DNA from: Vitrella brassicaformis
Taxonomy: Eukaryota; Sar; Vitrellaceae
NCBI GenBank assembly: GCA_001179505.1
Contig: CDMY01000113.1
Location: 124,881 to 188,880, forward strand
Reading direction: 5' to 3'
DNA length: 64,000 nt
Below, one piece after another: positions 53,735-64,000 of this stretch (position 1 is its first letter; every line of letters begins with the position of its first letter). The position numbers and the translations under genes were made by a program. Under the pieces are notes generated by a model, which saw only the letters and a program-made list of their open reading frames with translations, was not told the origin of the DNA and did no database searches.

Positions 53735-55673
53735 ATGTCTACGGTGACGGTTCAGCTTGGCCAATGCGGCAACCAGCTGGGCCAGCAGCTCTTCCAGCTC
53801 CTCCACACGGAGGCCACCACCGCCCCGACCCAGACAAACACCGCCAGCAGCAGCCTCAGCAGCAGCCTCCCCGCGTCCACCATCTCCCCCTACCACTCGT
53901 CGCTGCTCGACACCTACTTCTACCAGCCGCAGACCAAAGATAGGCACAATGACGCGTGGACGGCCAGGGCGGTGCTCATCGACATGGAGCCCAAAGTGGT
54001 CGAGCAGTGCCTCCACTCCACACACACCAAGCGGCCGCCCACACTCCTGTCTGCTCGACATCCACATCCCTCGAACAAGGCTGCCGCTGGTATCGGTGGG
54101 AGCGGTGGCGCGCCTTCGGGTCAGTGGCGGTACGACGCCAAGAGTGCGGTGTGTCAGCAGAGCGGGAGTGCCAACAACTGGGGGTACGGGTACTTTGTGC
54201 ACGGCGAGCGCAACAGGGAGAGGATAGCCGACGTCACGAGGCGACAGGCCGAGAAATGCGACAGGCTCGACAGCATACACCTGATGCAGAGCCTCGCAGG
54301 TCAGATCTGCAGGCAGACGAACAGATGAAGCGGTTGGCACACTCTTTTAAAAGAGTGTTTGTGTTTGTATTTGATAGGTGGCACCGGTAGTGGGTTGGGT
54401 GTGTATGTGTTGGATTTGTTGTGCGACGAGTACCCCTCTGTGTCGGTCCTCAACACGTGCGTGTGGCCTTTCAAAGCGGGCGAGGTCACGGTCCAGTGCT
54501 ACAACGCATCCCTCTCAATGGCCAAGATATACCAGCAGAGGTCAGCTAGGCCATTTTCCATCCATTCTCTCCCTGATGTGCGTGTGTGTGGTGCAGTGAC
54601 GGCATCCTGTTTGTTGAGAACGACCGGTACCGGTCTCTGTGCGAGCGTCTGTACCACATCGACCACCTGTCGTTCCCCTGCCTCAACGAGGCCATCGCCA
54701 ACGACCTCATGGGCGCACTCACACCCCTAGACGACCCCGCACTGTCGGCATCTGTGGGCTGGCGGCCAGCCATCCCCCTCATGCTCAGACAGTGCTGCAC
54801 TCACCCCGCATACAAACTCCTCACCATGAGATCCGTCCCGCAGGTCAACACCATCCATCCATCCATTCATCCAACATGGCAATGATCCCATTCATCCGTG
54901 TCTGTCTTTAGGTGCCGGTATCTTCTGTTCCGTATCACAGCGACGAGTGGTCGGGGCTGCTGAAGCGGCTGCATCGCATGTGTGGCCACCAGCTGATTCT
55001 CGACTTCGAGGGCGCTACCCCACATATGGAGAGGGGCTGGGGGAGCTCATGGGGAGGGGGAGGCGGTGGGGGCGGGGGCATGCACAAGACATCGCACCCC
55101 GACGCACCGCCGGCAGGTGCATCGCAGCAGCCGTGGGGTGAGGAGGACGACCAGCAGCGGTGGGGCAACGTGAGTGTGGGCAGCCAGCTGGTGCTGCGGG
55201 GCGTCGACACGCACAGGGCCGACCCGGCCCCACTCATGAAGAACGACAACTTCTGGAGCCTCGCGCTCGACCCCATTGTGGTCCGTCCCCCACACAAGCC
55301 ACAGAGGCAGAGATGCTCGCTCCATATGTGTGCCATGTGTGTGTATGTTTCTCTGCGTGTAGGTGTATCAGAATCCGTTTCCATTCCGTGGTCTGCAGCG
55401 GTCGGCGTCGCTCATAGCCAACGACCAATCGCCGCTGACAGCCCTCAAAGAGTGAGGGAGTGAACACCCCTGCAATACAGATCATACACCATGCATGCGT
55501 GTGTGTGCGGGGGTGCGGTATGTGGCAGGATGTTGCATCGCGGCTTGGGCATGCTGGTTGGTCGAGCGTATGTGCATCAGTATGAGGCGTACGGGCTGGG
55601 GGAGGAGGCCATCGGCGAGGCCATGCAGTGCCTCACACAAATCATTCACTCATACCAGCAACTCAAGACATGA
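53735..55673 (+). CDS. TUBD1: Delta-tubulin
   Basis: Exon 1 (53735-54299) starts MSTVTVQLGQCGNQLGQQLF, the N-terminal nucleotide-contact segment of tubulins in the form typical of delta-tubulin. It joins in phase at 54378 to give GGTGSGLG, the tubulin GTP-binding signature (GGGTGSG). Further exons encode NTCVWPFKAGEVTVQCYNASLS, DGILFVENDRY and LNEAIANDL; the last exon ends EEAIGEAMQCLTQIIHSYQQLKT. About seven exons. A Gly-rich insert (near 55050-55080) is unusual and may be a lineage-specific loop. Delta-tubulin is needed for triplet microtubules of basal bodies, so the organism builds flagella; this follows from the family. Confidence 0.85.
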
Positions 55674-55832
55674 TTGACCTGCCAGGCCAGCTGTGGACAT
55701 CCATCATATCACAATACTTTTCGTGATGTTTGCCCGTTGGCCACCTAAAGTAACATCTAGACCCTCTTTCTTTGCTTCTCTGCATCCGTTAACATGCACT
55801 ACCGCAGCCTGTCTGTGCTCGGCCGGCCCCGT

Positions 55833-55898
55833 GCTTGGTGTTTGTGGTGTCTCGTCGGATTGGGATGCCTCTCAGACGAGACACCACAAACATCAAGC
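55833..55898. repeat. 24-bp inverted repeat with one mismatch, 18-nt loop
   Basis: Left arm 55833-55856 (begins GCTTGGTGTTTGTGG) and right arm 55875-55898 (ends CCACAAACATCAAGC) are reverse complements except for one base. It sits between two convergent genes, near the edge of the inverted methyltransferase duplication. Confidence 0.85.
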
Positions 55899-56148
55899 AG
55901 GAACAGAGGGAACAGAGTCATCAGCAGCGACGTTCAGTCAGTTCGACGCAACAAACACTGTATGCGTATTGACATCAAAACATCCCATCCACACAACCCT
56001 CCCTCACTTTGGCACGCACCACAGCACCCAGATGTCCTCACACGATACCAAAGCCCCCCCACCCCCACACCCATCACCACCATCACTACCAGCACGCATC
56101 AGCGCCGCCCGCAGCACATTGGATCGCCTCCGCGGGGCCGCCAGCCTC

Positions 56149-57612
56149 TCAGGCGCCGTCGATGCGCCGCTCATCCGCCGGCAGGGGCACATCGGTGATG
56201 TCATAGATGTGACACATATCGCCCAGCTTCTGGAAGAATTGCACCACACATGGGTCTCGATAGCGGTAGCTGAGGAGGATGGGTGGGGGCCGGGTGGCAC
56301 AGTCGATGGCTCGTCTGAGTGTGGCAATGAGGGGCCCGTAGCTGTCGCTGTTGTACAAGACGTCACATAACATGATGAGCGAGAAGGGGCCGAACTCATC
56401 ACTGACGGCCGTCAGGGCCGCGTCGTCGCCCCGCGGCAAAGGACGGCCATGAATGTGTGCCTTGCGATCAGACTCTGCACATGGAACCACGACCAAGCAC
56501 GATAGACAATGACACACACTGGGCATGCCCTCGTTCGTTCCGTCTGTGTGCTGTTCATCAATTACCTGCACCAAAGTTGAGAGTGAGGTTGGCCTCACAG
56601 ATGGGCATTACGTCAGGTAGGTCAGTGCACACGACCATCGGCTGCCGCATCCCGCCACTGAGATAGTACACGATGCCACCGACCCCCGTGCCGCTCCCAA
56701 GCTCCAGACAAGCGTGCCTTCCAGCATCATGCTCATGCAGCAACCTTCTGTAGCCCTCTTGCCGCAAACACTCCGCCACCATCCATCCAGCGTCCCATAC
56801 CTTCCCCCCCAGCACCTCGTAAGCCGACTGCTCCAAAATGAGGGCTAGAGGGCCGACGGGCGAGAGGTCGAGCAGCCGAGCGCCGCTGAAACCATCCCAC
56901 GCATCAACAAGGGCATTACTCCCTCCTGCTGCCGTGTTGTTGGTCACCAGAGTGAACAGCAGCGATGCGGCCCTGAGAATGCCGCCGCCAGCCACGCACT
57001 TGGGGTCCACCTGCACGACTAGGATGGCCGTCACGGACAGCACAGAAGACGGCCGCCTGCCCATGGACGGCACCATGTCGATGGCCACCTGCAGCGATGC
57101 ACTGCCGCTCTTCCTGACAAGGAGGTCTCTTGGGTTCTTGACAGCCACATGCAGCTGGCAGGGTGGGGCGGGGGATTGATGGCTGCCAGTAACTGGCGTC
57201 CATGGGATGGCCGTGAGCTGCAGGCCGACATACTACCTGCTGCTGCTGCTGCTGCTGGATGGTGTGGATGATGAGTCAGAGGGCACCATTGCATGACTCA
57301 TGCCCTGACAACCAAACGAGAACGGGAACACACACACATGCTCTTCTAGGCTACTATGGCCCCAGTGGTCAGTTCAAGCGTACCAGCTCGTTCGCAAGAT
57401 AGAGCTGGCACAGATAGACAAACAAACAGCAAAGGGCACTACACCATGATGCGATGAGTCAGACGACAGTGTCCTTCATGCTGCCACCATACCTCAGCAG
57501 TGAAGTATTCGCCGGCCTTGACGACCTTTGGTGGTCTGTTTTTGAAGTAAAGTCTGAACAGCGTGTGCTGCACCTGACAGCTGACGTCGTACGATGCCGT
57601 GTTCGAAGCCAT
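56149..57612 (-). pseudogene. Inverted, C-terminally truncated copy of the methyltransferase gene
   Basis: The minus-strand sequence from 57612 (MASNTASYDVSCQVQ) repeats the exons, microexon and introns of the 31397 gene with scattered substitutions; similarity continues to about 55985. Motif I (LELGSGTGVGG) and the DVLYNSDSYGPL region are kept. One extra G (GACGGCGCC against GACGCGCC) puts a TGA at 56149, removing about 50 residues that still exist as similar but out-of-frame sequence. The core fold may survive, so it is either a shorter enzyme or a young pseudogene. An upstream in-frame Met at 57654 is possible. Confidence 0.75.
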
Positions 57613-57773
57613 ATCGAGACTGTCCCTATGAATTGAAGGCTTCAAGCTCGGCATTCTAGGAAGGCTCCGTAAAACCGCTGCGGGATCGCCTGCTGGCTCA
57701 CTCTGAAACCGCTGGGGATCTGATCTGCTCTGTTGACGGCTTGGCGTGACGGCTGGGGCGGCTGGTGGGGACG

Positions 57774-59086
57774 ATGGCTGCCCATGAGCACCCCGTCAGC
57801 CACTTGTTTGTCGGCAGCCGAAGCCATCTGCCCGACATCGTCACGGTTGCCCGCCTTAGGGCCACATCGAAGAGCATCCGGGCTGCCTTCACCATAGCTG
57901 AGCTGCGCACCCGCCTCGCCAACTCACTGAGCCGTGACGGAGATGGCATCAACACTAAGCAGCTGCAGCTGGTGCGGTTCGACCCATCGCTGTGGATAGG
58001 TGAGCTGATGGCGGCGGTGTGGATAGCCGAGGAGGGCGGGCGGTGGGATGAGACGGGGGAGATGCTGCAGTGGGCCAGCCAGTGCGGCTGTTGTCAGCTG
58101 CCCCTCAACCTCACGGCAGATGACATTCGCACACACGCCAACAAGACGGTAAGGCACACACACACAGGGAGGCGGGAGGGAACAGAGAGGCCTCAGTCAT
58201 TCCTCTGTCTGTCTGTCTGTCTGTCTGTGTGGTGTAGGCGTATAGATCGGTAGCTCGTGTGTTGGCGCAGCTCATGGTGGTCGGCCGCCACGTGGCCTTC
58301 GGTGATGGCAGCTGCCTGCGGATCTTCCGCCGTGCCAATGGTGAGGTGCGGGCCATCAAGAACGATTTCTGGTTCCGGCTGGACGACGTCGACCCGCCCC
58401 TCCCTCCCCACCATCTGTATCAGCGGCACCGACTACAGCATGACCCACCAGTGGAAACCGGCATCGCCTACTTTGGTGTATGGCGGTCGAGCTTCCTGTA
58501 CGAGTATGCGTCATTGTCGTCATTTGCCAAGAAGATGATCCTCGACCACTTCTACTGCACTCACCAGCCCTCTCGCACATCGATACGACTCAACAGGTAA
58601 CACACCAATGGCACCAGTGGCGAGAGTGGTGCGTGTTTGATTGTGTGGTTTGTTGGTTCAGGCGTGTTGGCGGCGGCCGTCTGGATGGCCTCCTCATTCA
58701 GTCGCCACACACACCGGTGGCCGGATGCACCACCACACTCAGCTCGGACGGCCGTGTTGGGCGGTACCTGGTGCTCACCAGCAGCAGCCACACCTTCGTG
58801 GCGTGGATTGCCATTTCGAATTTGGGGGACAACACCGGTCACGCCGACAGACAGCTCTGCTGGTGGTCAAATGTCATGTGTTGTTCTCTCTCGTCTGTCT
58901 GCAGTGAGGGTTACTGTCCACACGACCGAGGCGCCTGTGCCGTGTGTGAGCGGTTCCTTCAAGGACCGCTTCCCGGTCACGACTCAGCTGGCCCGTGTGG
59001 CGCTGGGTCGAGTGACGCCATACGTCTTCGACGGCCAAGTACAACAGCAGCAGCACGACGACAGCGACGATGACGGTACAGACTGA
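57774..59086 (+). CDS. Unknown protein with weak F-box-like N-terminus
   Basis: Exons 57774-58149, 58239-58599, about 58662-58815 and about 58904-59086, from MAAHEHPVSHLFVGS to DSDDDGTD-stop. Residues 10-40 (HLPDIVTVARLRATSKSIRAAF) recall the Leu-Pro start and helical rhythm of an F-box, but too weakly for a call. The middle (VARVLAQLMVVGRHVAFGDGSCLRIFRR, then WRSSFLYEYASLSSFAKKMI) and the C-terminus (FKDRFPVTTQLARVALGRVTPYVFDG) look globular. In the third exon two frames are open; the frame RVGGGRLDGLLIQSP seems right. The tail is acidic. No catalytic motif seen. It starts 161 bp from the divergent methyltransferase copy. Confidence 0.55.
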
Positions 59087-59675
59087 GGGAGGAATGTGTG
59101 TGTGAATGGATGCCGTGCCCTCTCCCGGTGTGTGCGTCTGTGTTCAGGAGGATACCTGTAGCTGGATTGCATTCAACTGGCGCCATAGATAGCTGCCGAT
59201 GACCCATCCAGGCTGGCTGTGGGCTGAGGGGCTGGGGTGGGTCTGTCTCTCCGGTCCTCCGGTCTGTCTGCAGAGCTATGTGCATGTCTAGCTGTCTCTC
59301 CCCCTCCCTCTAACCTGTCGATGTATATTGATGAATGGCTGGCCGACTTTGTCCGCTGTGGTGATGCATGTATTCTCTGATGAGCGTGACATTGCCCAGT
59401 ATGCATGAGTGTGTGAATAGTATTGAGCGTCCTTTTCGTGTCAAATCCCATCAAAATCCCATCAAAATATGTCTCATTTCATTTGGCCCATGGTCGTGTC
59501 AGTCAATGTGTGTCCAGCGACGAGTCAAATTCCATCAAGACACGGCCGGCCATCGGGCAACAGGCCGGCTATCTGCAACAGCGCGGTTTCTGCGAGCTTT
59601 GCAGGGGAGAGGTCGCTTTCACGCAGTACCCCAACTCCATAGATGAGAAGCCAACTCCTCCCTCGACGATGGGCA
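59087..59675. other. Gene-free interval
   Basis: Mixed sequence with a short direct repeat of AAATCCCATCAAAAT-like units (59443-59468). No supported exon. Confidence 0.5.
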
Positions 59676-60656
59676 ATGAATGAGGTGCTGCCGTCCGTAT
59701 GGCTGGGGTCGATGCATGCCGGTAGGCCCGAAGAAGAGCCAGGTGTCAAGCAATAGGTGTCAAGCATGACGGTCTGATGCGTGTTTGTGTGTGCGCAGCT
59801 GTGGACGAGACCTTTCTGGCTGGTGTCGGGATCACACACATCTTGACAGCCGGGAGCGGCCTTTCTATCACAGCCCCTTCATTTATCAAGCATCACATGA
59901 CGCTGGAGCTGGCGGACACTGTATGGGACAGCGTTCTGCCGCACGTTGAGGAGGGCGTCGCGTTCATGGATGGAGCCGTCAAGGAAGGAGGCAAGGTGCT
60001 GGTTCATTGCGCCGCTGGGAGTACGTTGACTACGCAAACGCGAATCGTTCTATGTCTTCTGCTGTCTGTCCCTGTCTTGTGTGCATGGTTTTTTCAGTGT
60101 CGCGGTCGCCGAGCATCTGTATCGCCTATGCGATGAAGGCGCTGGGAATGACGTATTTTCAAGCCTTCAAGACAGTCAAGAAGGTCAGACCGATGACGTC
60201 ACCCAACACGGCGTTCAGAGCACAGGTGAGGGAGGGAAGGAGGGAGGGAGGGAGGAGCAAGCAGGAAACAGCAGCCCCGATCAGACCGATGTATGTATGT
60301 GTGCGCCTGTCACATAAGCTCCTCCTGTACCAGAAGCACAATTTTGATGTGAAGTCGGCTTCTAACGAATGGTGGGCATTGCCACGCACACAAGCATCAC
60401 GTGAATGGTCGGTTCCCTTGCCTTGGCTTTGTGTCTCGTCAGGGGTCGGTGTCTCGATTCCTTTGGCATCAGGCTCTACCGCGATCCGTCCGATGGCTCG
60501 CCTACCAGCACTGCGGCCACGCAGAGACACATGGAGGTTTTCTACCGCTTCGATGACGTGTCGCCGCATTCACACGCTGAGGGACACATACACGAGGACC
60601 TGGAGAAGGCACTGGGGCTGGAGGGCAGTACGGCCATGCCATTGGAGGGGGGCTAG
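59676..60656 (+). CDS. Dual-specificity protein phosphatase
   Basis: Exon 1 is only 46 nt (59676-59721): MNEVLPSVWLGSMHA, the usual beta-strand start of the DSP fold. It joins in phase at 59799 to AVDETFLAGVGITHILTAGSG. The P-loop HCAAGVSRSPSI (HCx5R: nucleophile Cys, Arg, and the following Ser-Pro) is formed by a splice between GKVLVHCAAG and SRSPS. The general-acid Asp is probably in LADTVWD. YAMKALGMTYFQAFKTVKKVRP and NTAFRAQ complete the domain. These enzymes remove phosphate from Tyr and Ser/Thr, often on MAP kinases. The last exon (about 60442-60656) gives a short tail with LYRDPSDGSP. The junction after FRAQ is less certain. Confidence 0.85.
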
Positions 60657-60801
60657 CTGATTGAGAGACCTCTGTTTTGTGTGTTCTCATCTTGAGTGTC
60701 GGCATGTACAGCTTTGGGTCGGTGGGAAGTTACATTCCATCGATTCAAGAGACAACACCATGACGAGTCAACAGCTTTGGAACGTACAAATGGAAGTTAT
60801 C

Positions 60802-63744
60802 TCATCTCCATGTGCGGCATGCATCGCTCCCCCCCTTCCCCACCCTCTCAGTCTCTCTCAGACACTCGATCTCCTCACTAAGTGCCTGGAGCTCCCGCCG
60901 GAGGGGCGAGGATAAGCATGGACAAGACGGAGACAGCGGTCGGGGTGGCAGTGGCGACAAAGAGCCTGGTTGTGGTGCGGCAGATGGCTGAGGGGCGACA
61001 GGTGACATGATGCTCTGCTCAGCCTGCAACAGACAACCAGAAAGAGGTTGCTGTCCTGACATAACCCCAGCGCTCCTTAGGTTGACCGACCTGTGCCTCC
61101 CTCTCCTGATCTGCCGCCCTTTCACTCCTTTTTTCTTGCGCGGCGACGCTGCGACGCCTCAGCAGTCGTGACCTGGGCCGATCCAGCAGCCTCTCCAGAG
61201 CAGCCGCATGCTCCACGTGAGCCTTAAGCAGCTCTGGCAAATGACCAAGCACCGAGCTCAGGCCCCTACCAGCCGCCCCCCTTGCGCGCGAAGTGCTCGC
61301 GGGCGACTCGTGGCGGTCACACAGGGGAGTCGACGACTCGTCGGCCTCTCCCCTTCTCGAGCACGCGTCCATCTCCGAGAACGCTCGTCGCGATGTGTCG
61401 ATTGAGGCTGGGCACGGCGGATGGCTGGTTGGTGCCTTGCTGGGGAGACGGGTGCCGGTTGTGATGCGGCGCCTCAACGGAGTGGGGTTGGGGGTGGCGG
61501 GGCCTTCACCTTGGGGCTCATTCTCGCTGTCTTCTGTGGCCACTGCCGCGCTGATGGACGTCCGACAAGTGCTCTTGAGCAGAGACAAAGCCTAAAGAAG
61601 AGAGAAACAGGCGGTGCACGTGTACGAAACGATTTGATACGGATGCGCACCTTTGATCCAGTCCGCGTCCCAGCCCTCCGTTCATCAGCCATCTTGAGAA
61701 CGGGAATGTTGTCTAGCGCTAAAGGCGGCACCGCGCAAGCCCCTGCCCCTGGATCCTGAGACGCCCTACTTGATGGCATCGACCCAGAGGACGACCCCCC
61801 CCAGGACCTCACTGATGCCGATCGATGCATCCTGGCAACGTGGGGCGAGGCATCACTGACGTCGACGGCAGCGGGGGCCGGCGGGGATGGGGGCTGGTGT
61901 TTGCGGATCGATGGAATGGGCGCCGCCTCCTCAACAGCATGATTCGCCGATATGCACGCCATGGCGTCGCCATGTGCCAGAGCCCGCAGAGGTGCGCTGG
62001 GCTTTGGCTTGGCAGACGTGGGAGGCAGCGGGGGCCGCGACAAGTGCGACGGAGACTCCATCTTGGCACCCGGCTTCGAATGACCAGCAGACGCCGCAGC
62101 AGCATCCCCACTGCCATCGCTCCGCTGCTGAGGAGCAGCGAGGGGCGACGGTATCTGCAGGCTGCATGGCGGAGGGGGCTGTGGACGAGGAGGAGTGGAA
62201 GGGACCGGCGGTGGACTGAAAGGCCTGACAGAGAAACCGGACAGAAAGAGAAGAGACGAGCTGTGTTGCTGTGGGTGTGTCTCTCCCCCTCTCTCTTTTC
62301 TACGTACTCGTTCTTGAGCTGGTAGAGCAGCTCACAGGTCGCATCACACGTATGCCCCGGCAGCCAAGCGTCCGGACACTCATCGAATGGCCTGTCATCC
62401 ACCCGAATCAGTTCTTCAACCCTCCCCCAGTCCCTCACACGACCCCTCCCCTTGTCTGACGCATCAAAGTGCGGCTCGGCCGTCGGCAGCACCGGCGAGA
62501 CCGACAAGGCCCCCATCCTCTCTTGCTTCATGGGCACAGGGGATGGCGGCGGCCCAACTCGCCACTTCTTGGAGAAGAGGGGGATGACCTGTGGCGAGGG
62601 GGAATCGTTGCCGAAGGGAGAAGGAGAGGCGAGGGACTGGTTGGCAGGATGAAGTGGCGTCTCGACCACAGTGTATTGGGTCGGCAGCCGATACAAAGGG
62701 CCATCGGCAGGCCTCAGTGGGGAGGCGTTGCTGACAGGCTGTATAACACACAGACACGGAGCAAGAGAAGTGTGGCGGCAATTGAATCCTCGTTTCTCAG
62801 TATCCTACCTTTGCTCTTGCATCGTCTCCTCTACCACTCTCCTGTCCCCTCCTCGCCCTTGTGCTACTCACGGGCTGCGCCTCCAAGACCTCTACTGGTG
62901 TCCCATGACCCCTGGGCACCTTCGGCGGTAAGCCTACCACTCGTGGAATCGGCCCCGTCCCATCCTGTGGCCGGTGCGACGTCTGCGTGCCGAAGCGCTG
63001 CCTCGCAAGCCCAGCCAGATCACCGCTTTCTTGCCTCGATGATGAAAGCACTGAGGGTGGCCTGGTTTCCGGCGGCGATTGGCTGGATAAGGCAGAGAGG
63101 GGAGGGGATGGTGTGGCCTTCTGGATGCCCTTGCTCGCATGTGATTGGTCTGTAGCTGCCCTGCGATGGAGGTCCAGGGGTGGCGGGAAGAACAAGGCCT
63201 GCCCTCGATGCACCATACGAGCCGACGACAAAGCCATTCTTCTCGGCTGATCTCTTGAGCCATGTTCCTGAATGGCTGAAGACGGTCTTGTAGCAGCAGC
63301 ACTCTTCGCGTCGCGGTGCTGCTGGCCCTGGTGGGGCGGTAAGCTCCTGCTGTCGTGCAGCGGCGCCCATCGCCCACTATCCCCTTGTCTATCTTGCAGT
63401 GGACGAAGCGAAGGACTTCTAGAAGTGACGGGCGTCGAGGCGCCTGAGGTCCTCGGCCGGATGGGTGCATGAGGGACGGCAGAAGCAGGAGGACAGGAGT
63501 GGTCATCCAACGAAGTGGGCAAACGAGTAGACGGCGTCGCGTGCTGTGAAGAGGGTCGGGGCGCGGAAGAAGAAGTCACCTTCGGCCTCACATGGAGCCT
63601 GTCAACGGCACACATTGCATCATGCATTGTGTTTGCACTGGTGAGAATGCGTTCTGCCCACCTCTCATCCCTTTCAATGGCAGCAACGATATCTTCAGCC
63701 CTCATGTCCAAGAGAAAGGTCTGAATGACGTTGTCCTCAGCCAT
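60802..63744 (-). CDS. Long disordered Ser/Pro-rich protein with C-terminal helix
   Basis: Minus strand, about five or six exons. The N-terminus (MAEDNVIQTFLLDMRAEDIVAAIERDERWAERI is its helical start, residues 1-33) is the only clearly folded part at that end. A second ordered patch lies at RVEELIRVDDRPFDECPDAWLPG and HTCDATCELLYQLKNE (about 62310-62420), where several Cys and His could bind a metal or form a short fold. Most of the rest is Ser, Pro, Arg and Gln. The C-terminal exons have helix-forming HVEHAAALERLLDRP and RRELQALSEEIECLRE. Stop at 60802. No family recognised; a cytoskeletal or centrosomal adaptor is one guess. Confidence 0.55.
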
Positions 63745-64000
63745 GGCGTTCGCGCGAAAGGAACCAGGGAAAACCGCTTCTCAGCTTTTGAGCTCGCAAA
63801 TGCGATCATCCCCATCTGCTTTAGAAGACAAGGACTCGGTACCTACCTACCTACCAACCTTTCCCTCTCTCCCGGTGTTGAAGTGCTATCGCGTTCTCCT
63901 CTGATCCTCTCCGCGCTAAGCTCATTGTTGAGGAGGACTTTCGAGACCCTCAGCTGAAAGGACCGACCGAAACCCCATCCCACTCTACCAGGTGTGCGCC
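63745..64000. other. Upstream region of the 63744 gene
   Basis: No exon is evident; CTAC-type repeats at 63842-63858. Confidence 0.4.

Noticed and set aside
1-64000. CRISPR arrays, operons, tRNA or rRNA genes
   Set aside because: The repeats present are microsatellites or sparse motifs without regular spacers, the genes are spliced, and I found no tRNA or rRNA signature by eye.

Overview
The window is nuclear DNA of a eukaryote. Genes are dense, on both strands, GC-rich and mostly cut by short GT-AG introns whose 3' ends are often TG-repeats followed by CAG. Two complete genes have no intron in the coding part or are nearly intron-free. The gene content (delta-tubulin and its folding cofactor, a GPI-anchor acyltransferase, a formin, an organellar release factor with a leader that looks bipartite) fits a flagellated alga-like protist. 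A photosynthetic alveolate such as Vitrella is my best guess; this is inference from style and content, not a database match. There is one assembly gap of 300 N (52007-52306).

Layout. 1-8.9 kb: end of an RG-rich protein, an RWDD1/DFRP2 homologue, a long Pro/Glu-rich minus-strand protein, and an MFS transporter divergent from it. 9.4-18.4 kb: an accessory-looking region with a perfect 15-bp hairpin, a small modular protein gene, a SUMO-type (Ulp1) cysteine protease, two small unknown genes, four tandem degenerating copies of the modular gene, a decayed Ulp1 exon and copies of a short dispersed motif. 19.5-25.1 kb: an EF-hand protein and a divergent, probably myristoylated protein. 25.8-30.1 kb: a secreted class-3 lipase and an atypical protein kinase. 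31.4-33.0 kb: a Methyltransf_16 gene, with a second inverted and truncated copy at 56.1-57.6 kb. 33.3-34.1 kb: decayed tandem copies of a membrane exon that also forms the N-terminus of the formin at 38.8-44.3 kb. 35.9-38.5 kb: GWT1/PIG-W. 45-50 kb: a RING protein, an unknown protein and RF1. 50.5-55.7 kb: TBCE and delta-tubulin, head to head 113 bp apart. 57.8-63.7 kb: an unknown protein, a dual-specificity phosphatase and a long disordered protein.

Working together: TBCE and delta-tubulin are a plausible co-regulated pair of tubulin-biology genes. GWT1 and formin, the EF-hand and myristoylated proteins, and the Pro/Glu-rich protein and MFS transporter are also divergent pairs with short shared upstream regions. 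The most unusual part is the Ulp1/module array with its recurrent 22-bp element. Exon limits come from reading splice sites and checking phase by eye; where phase did not close I say so.
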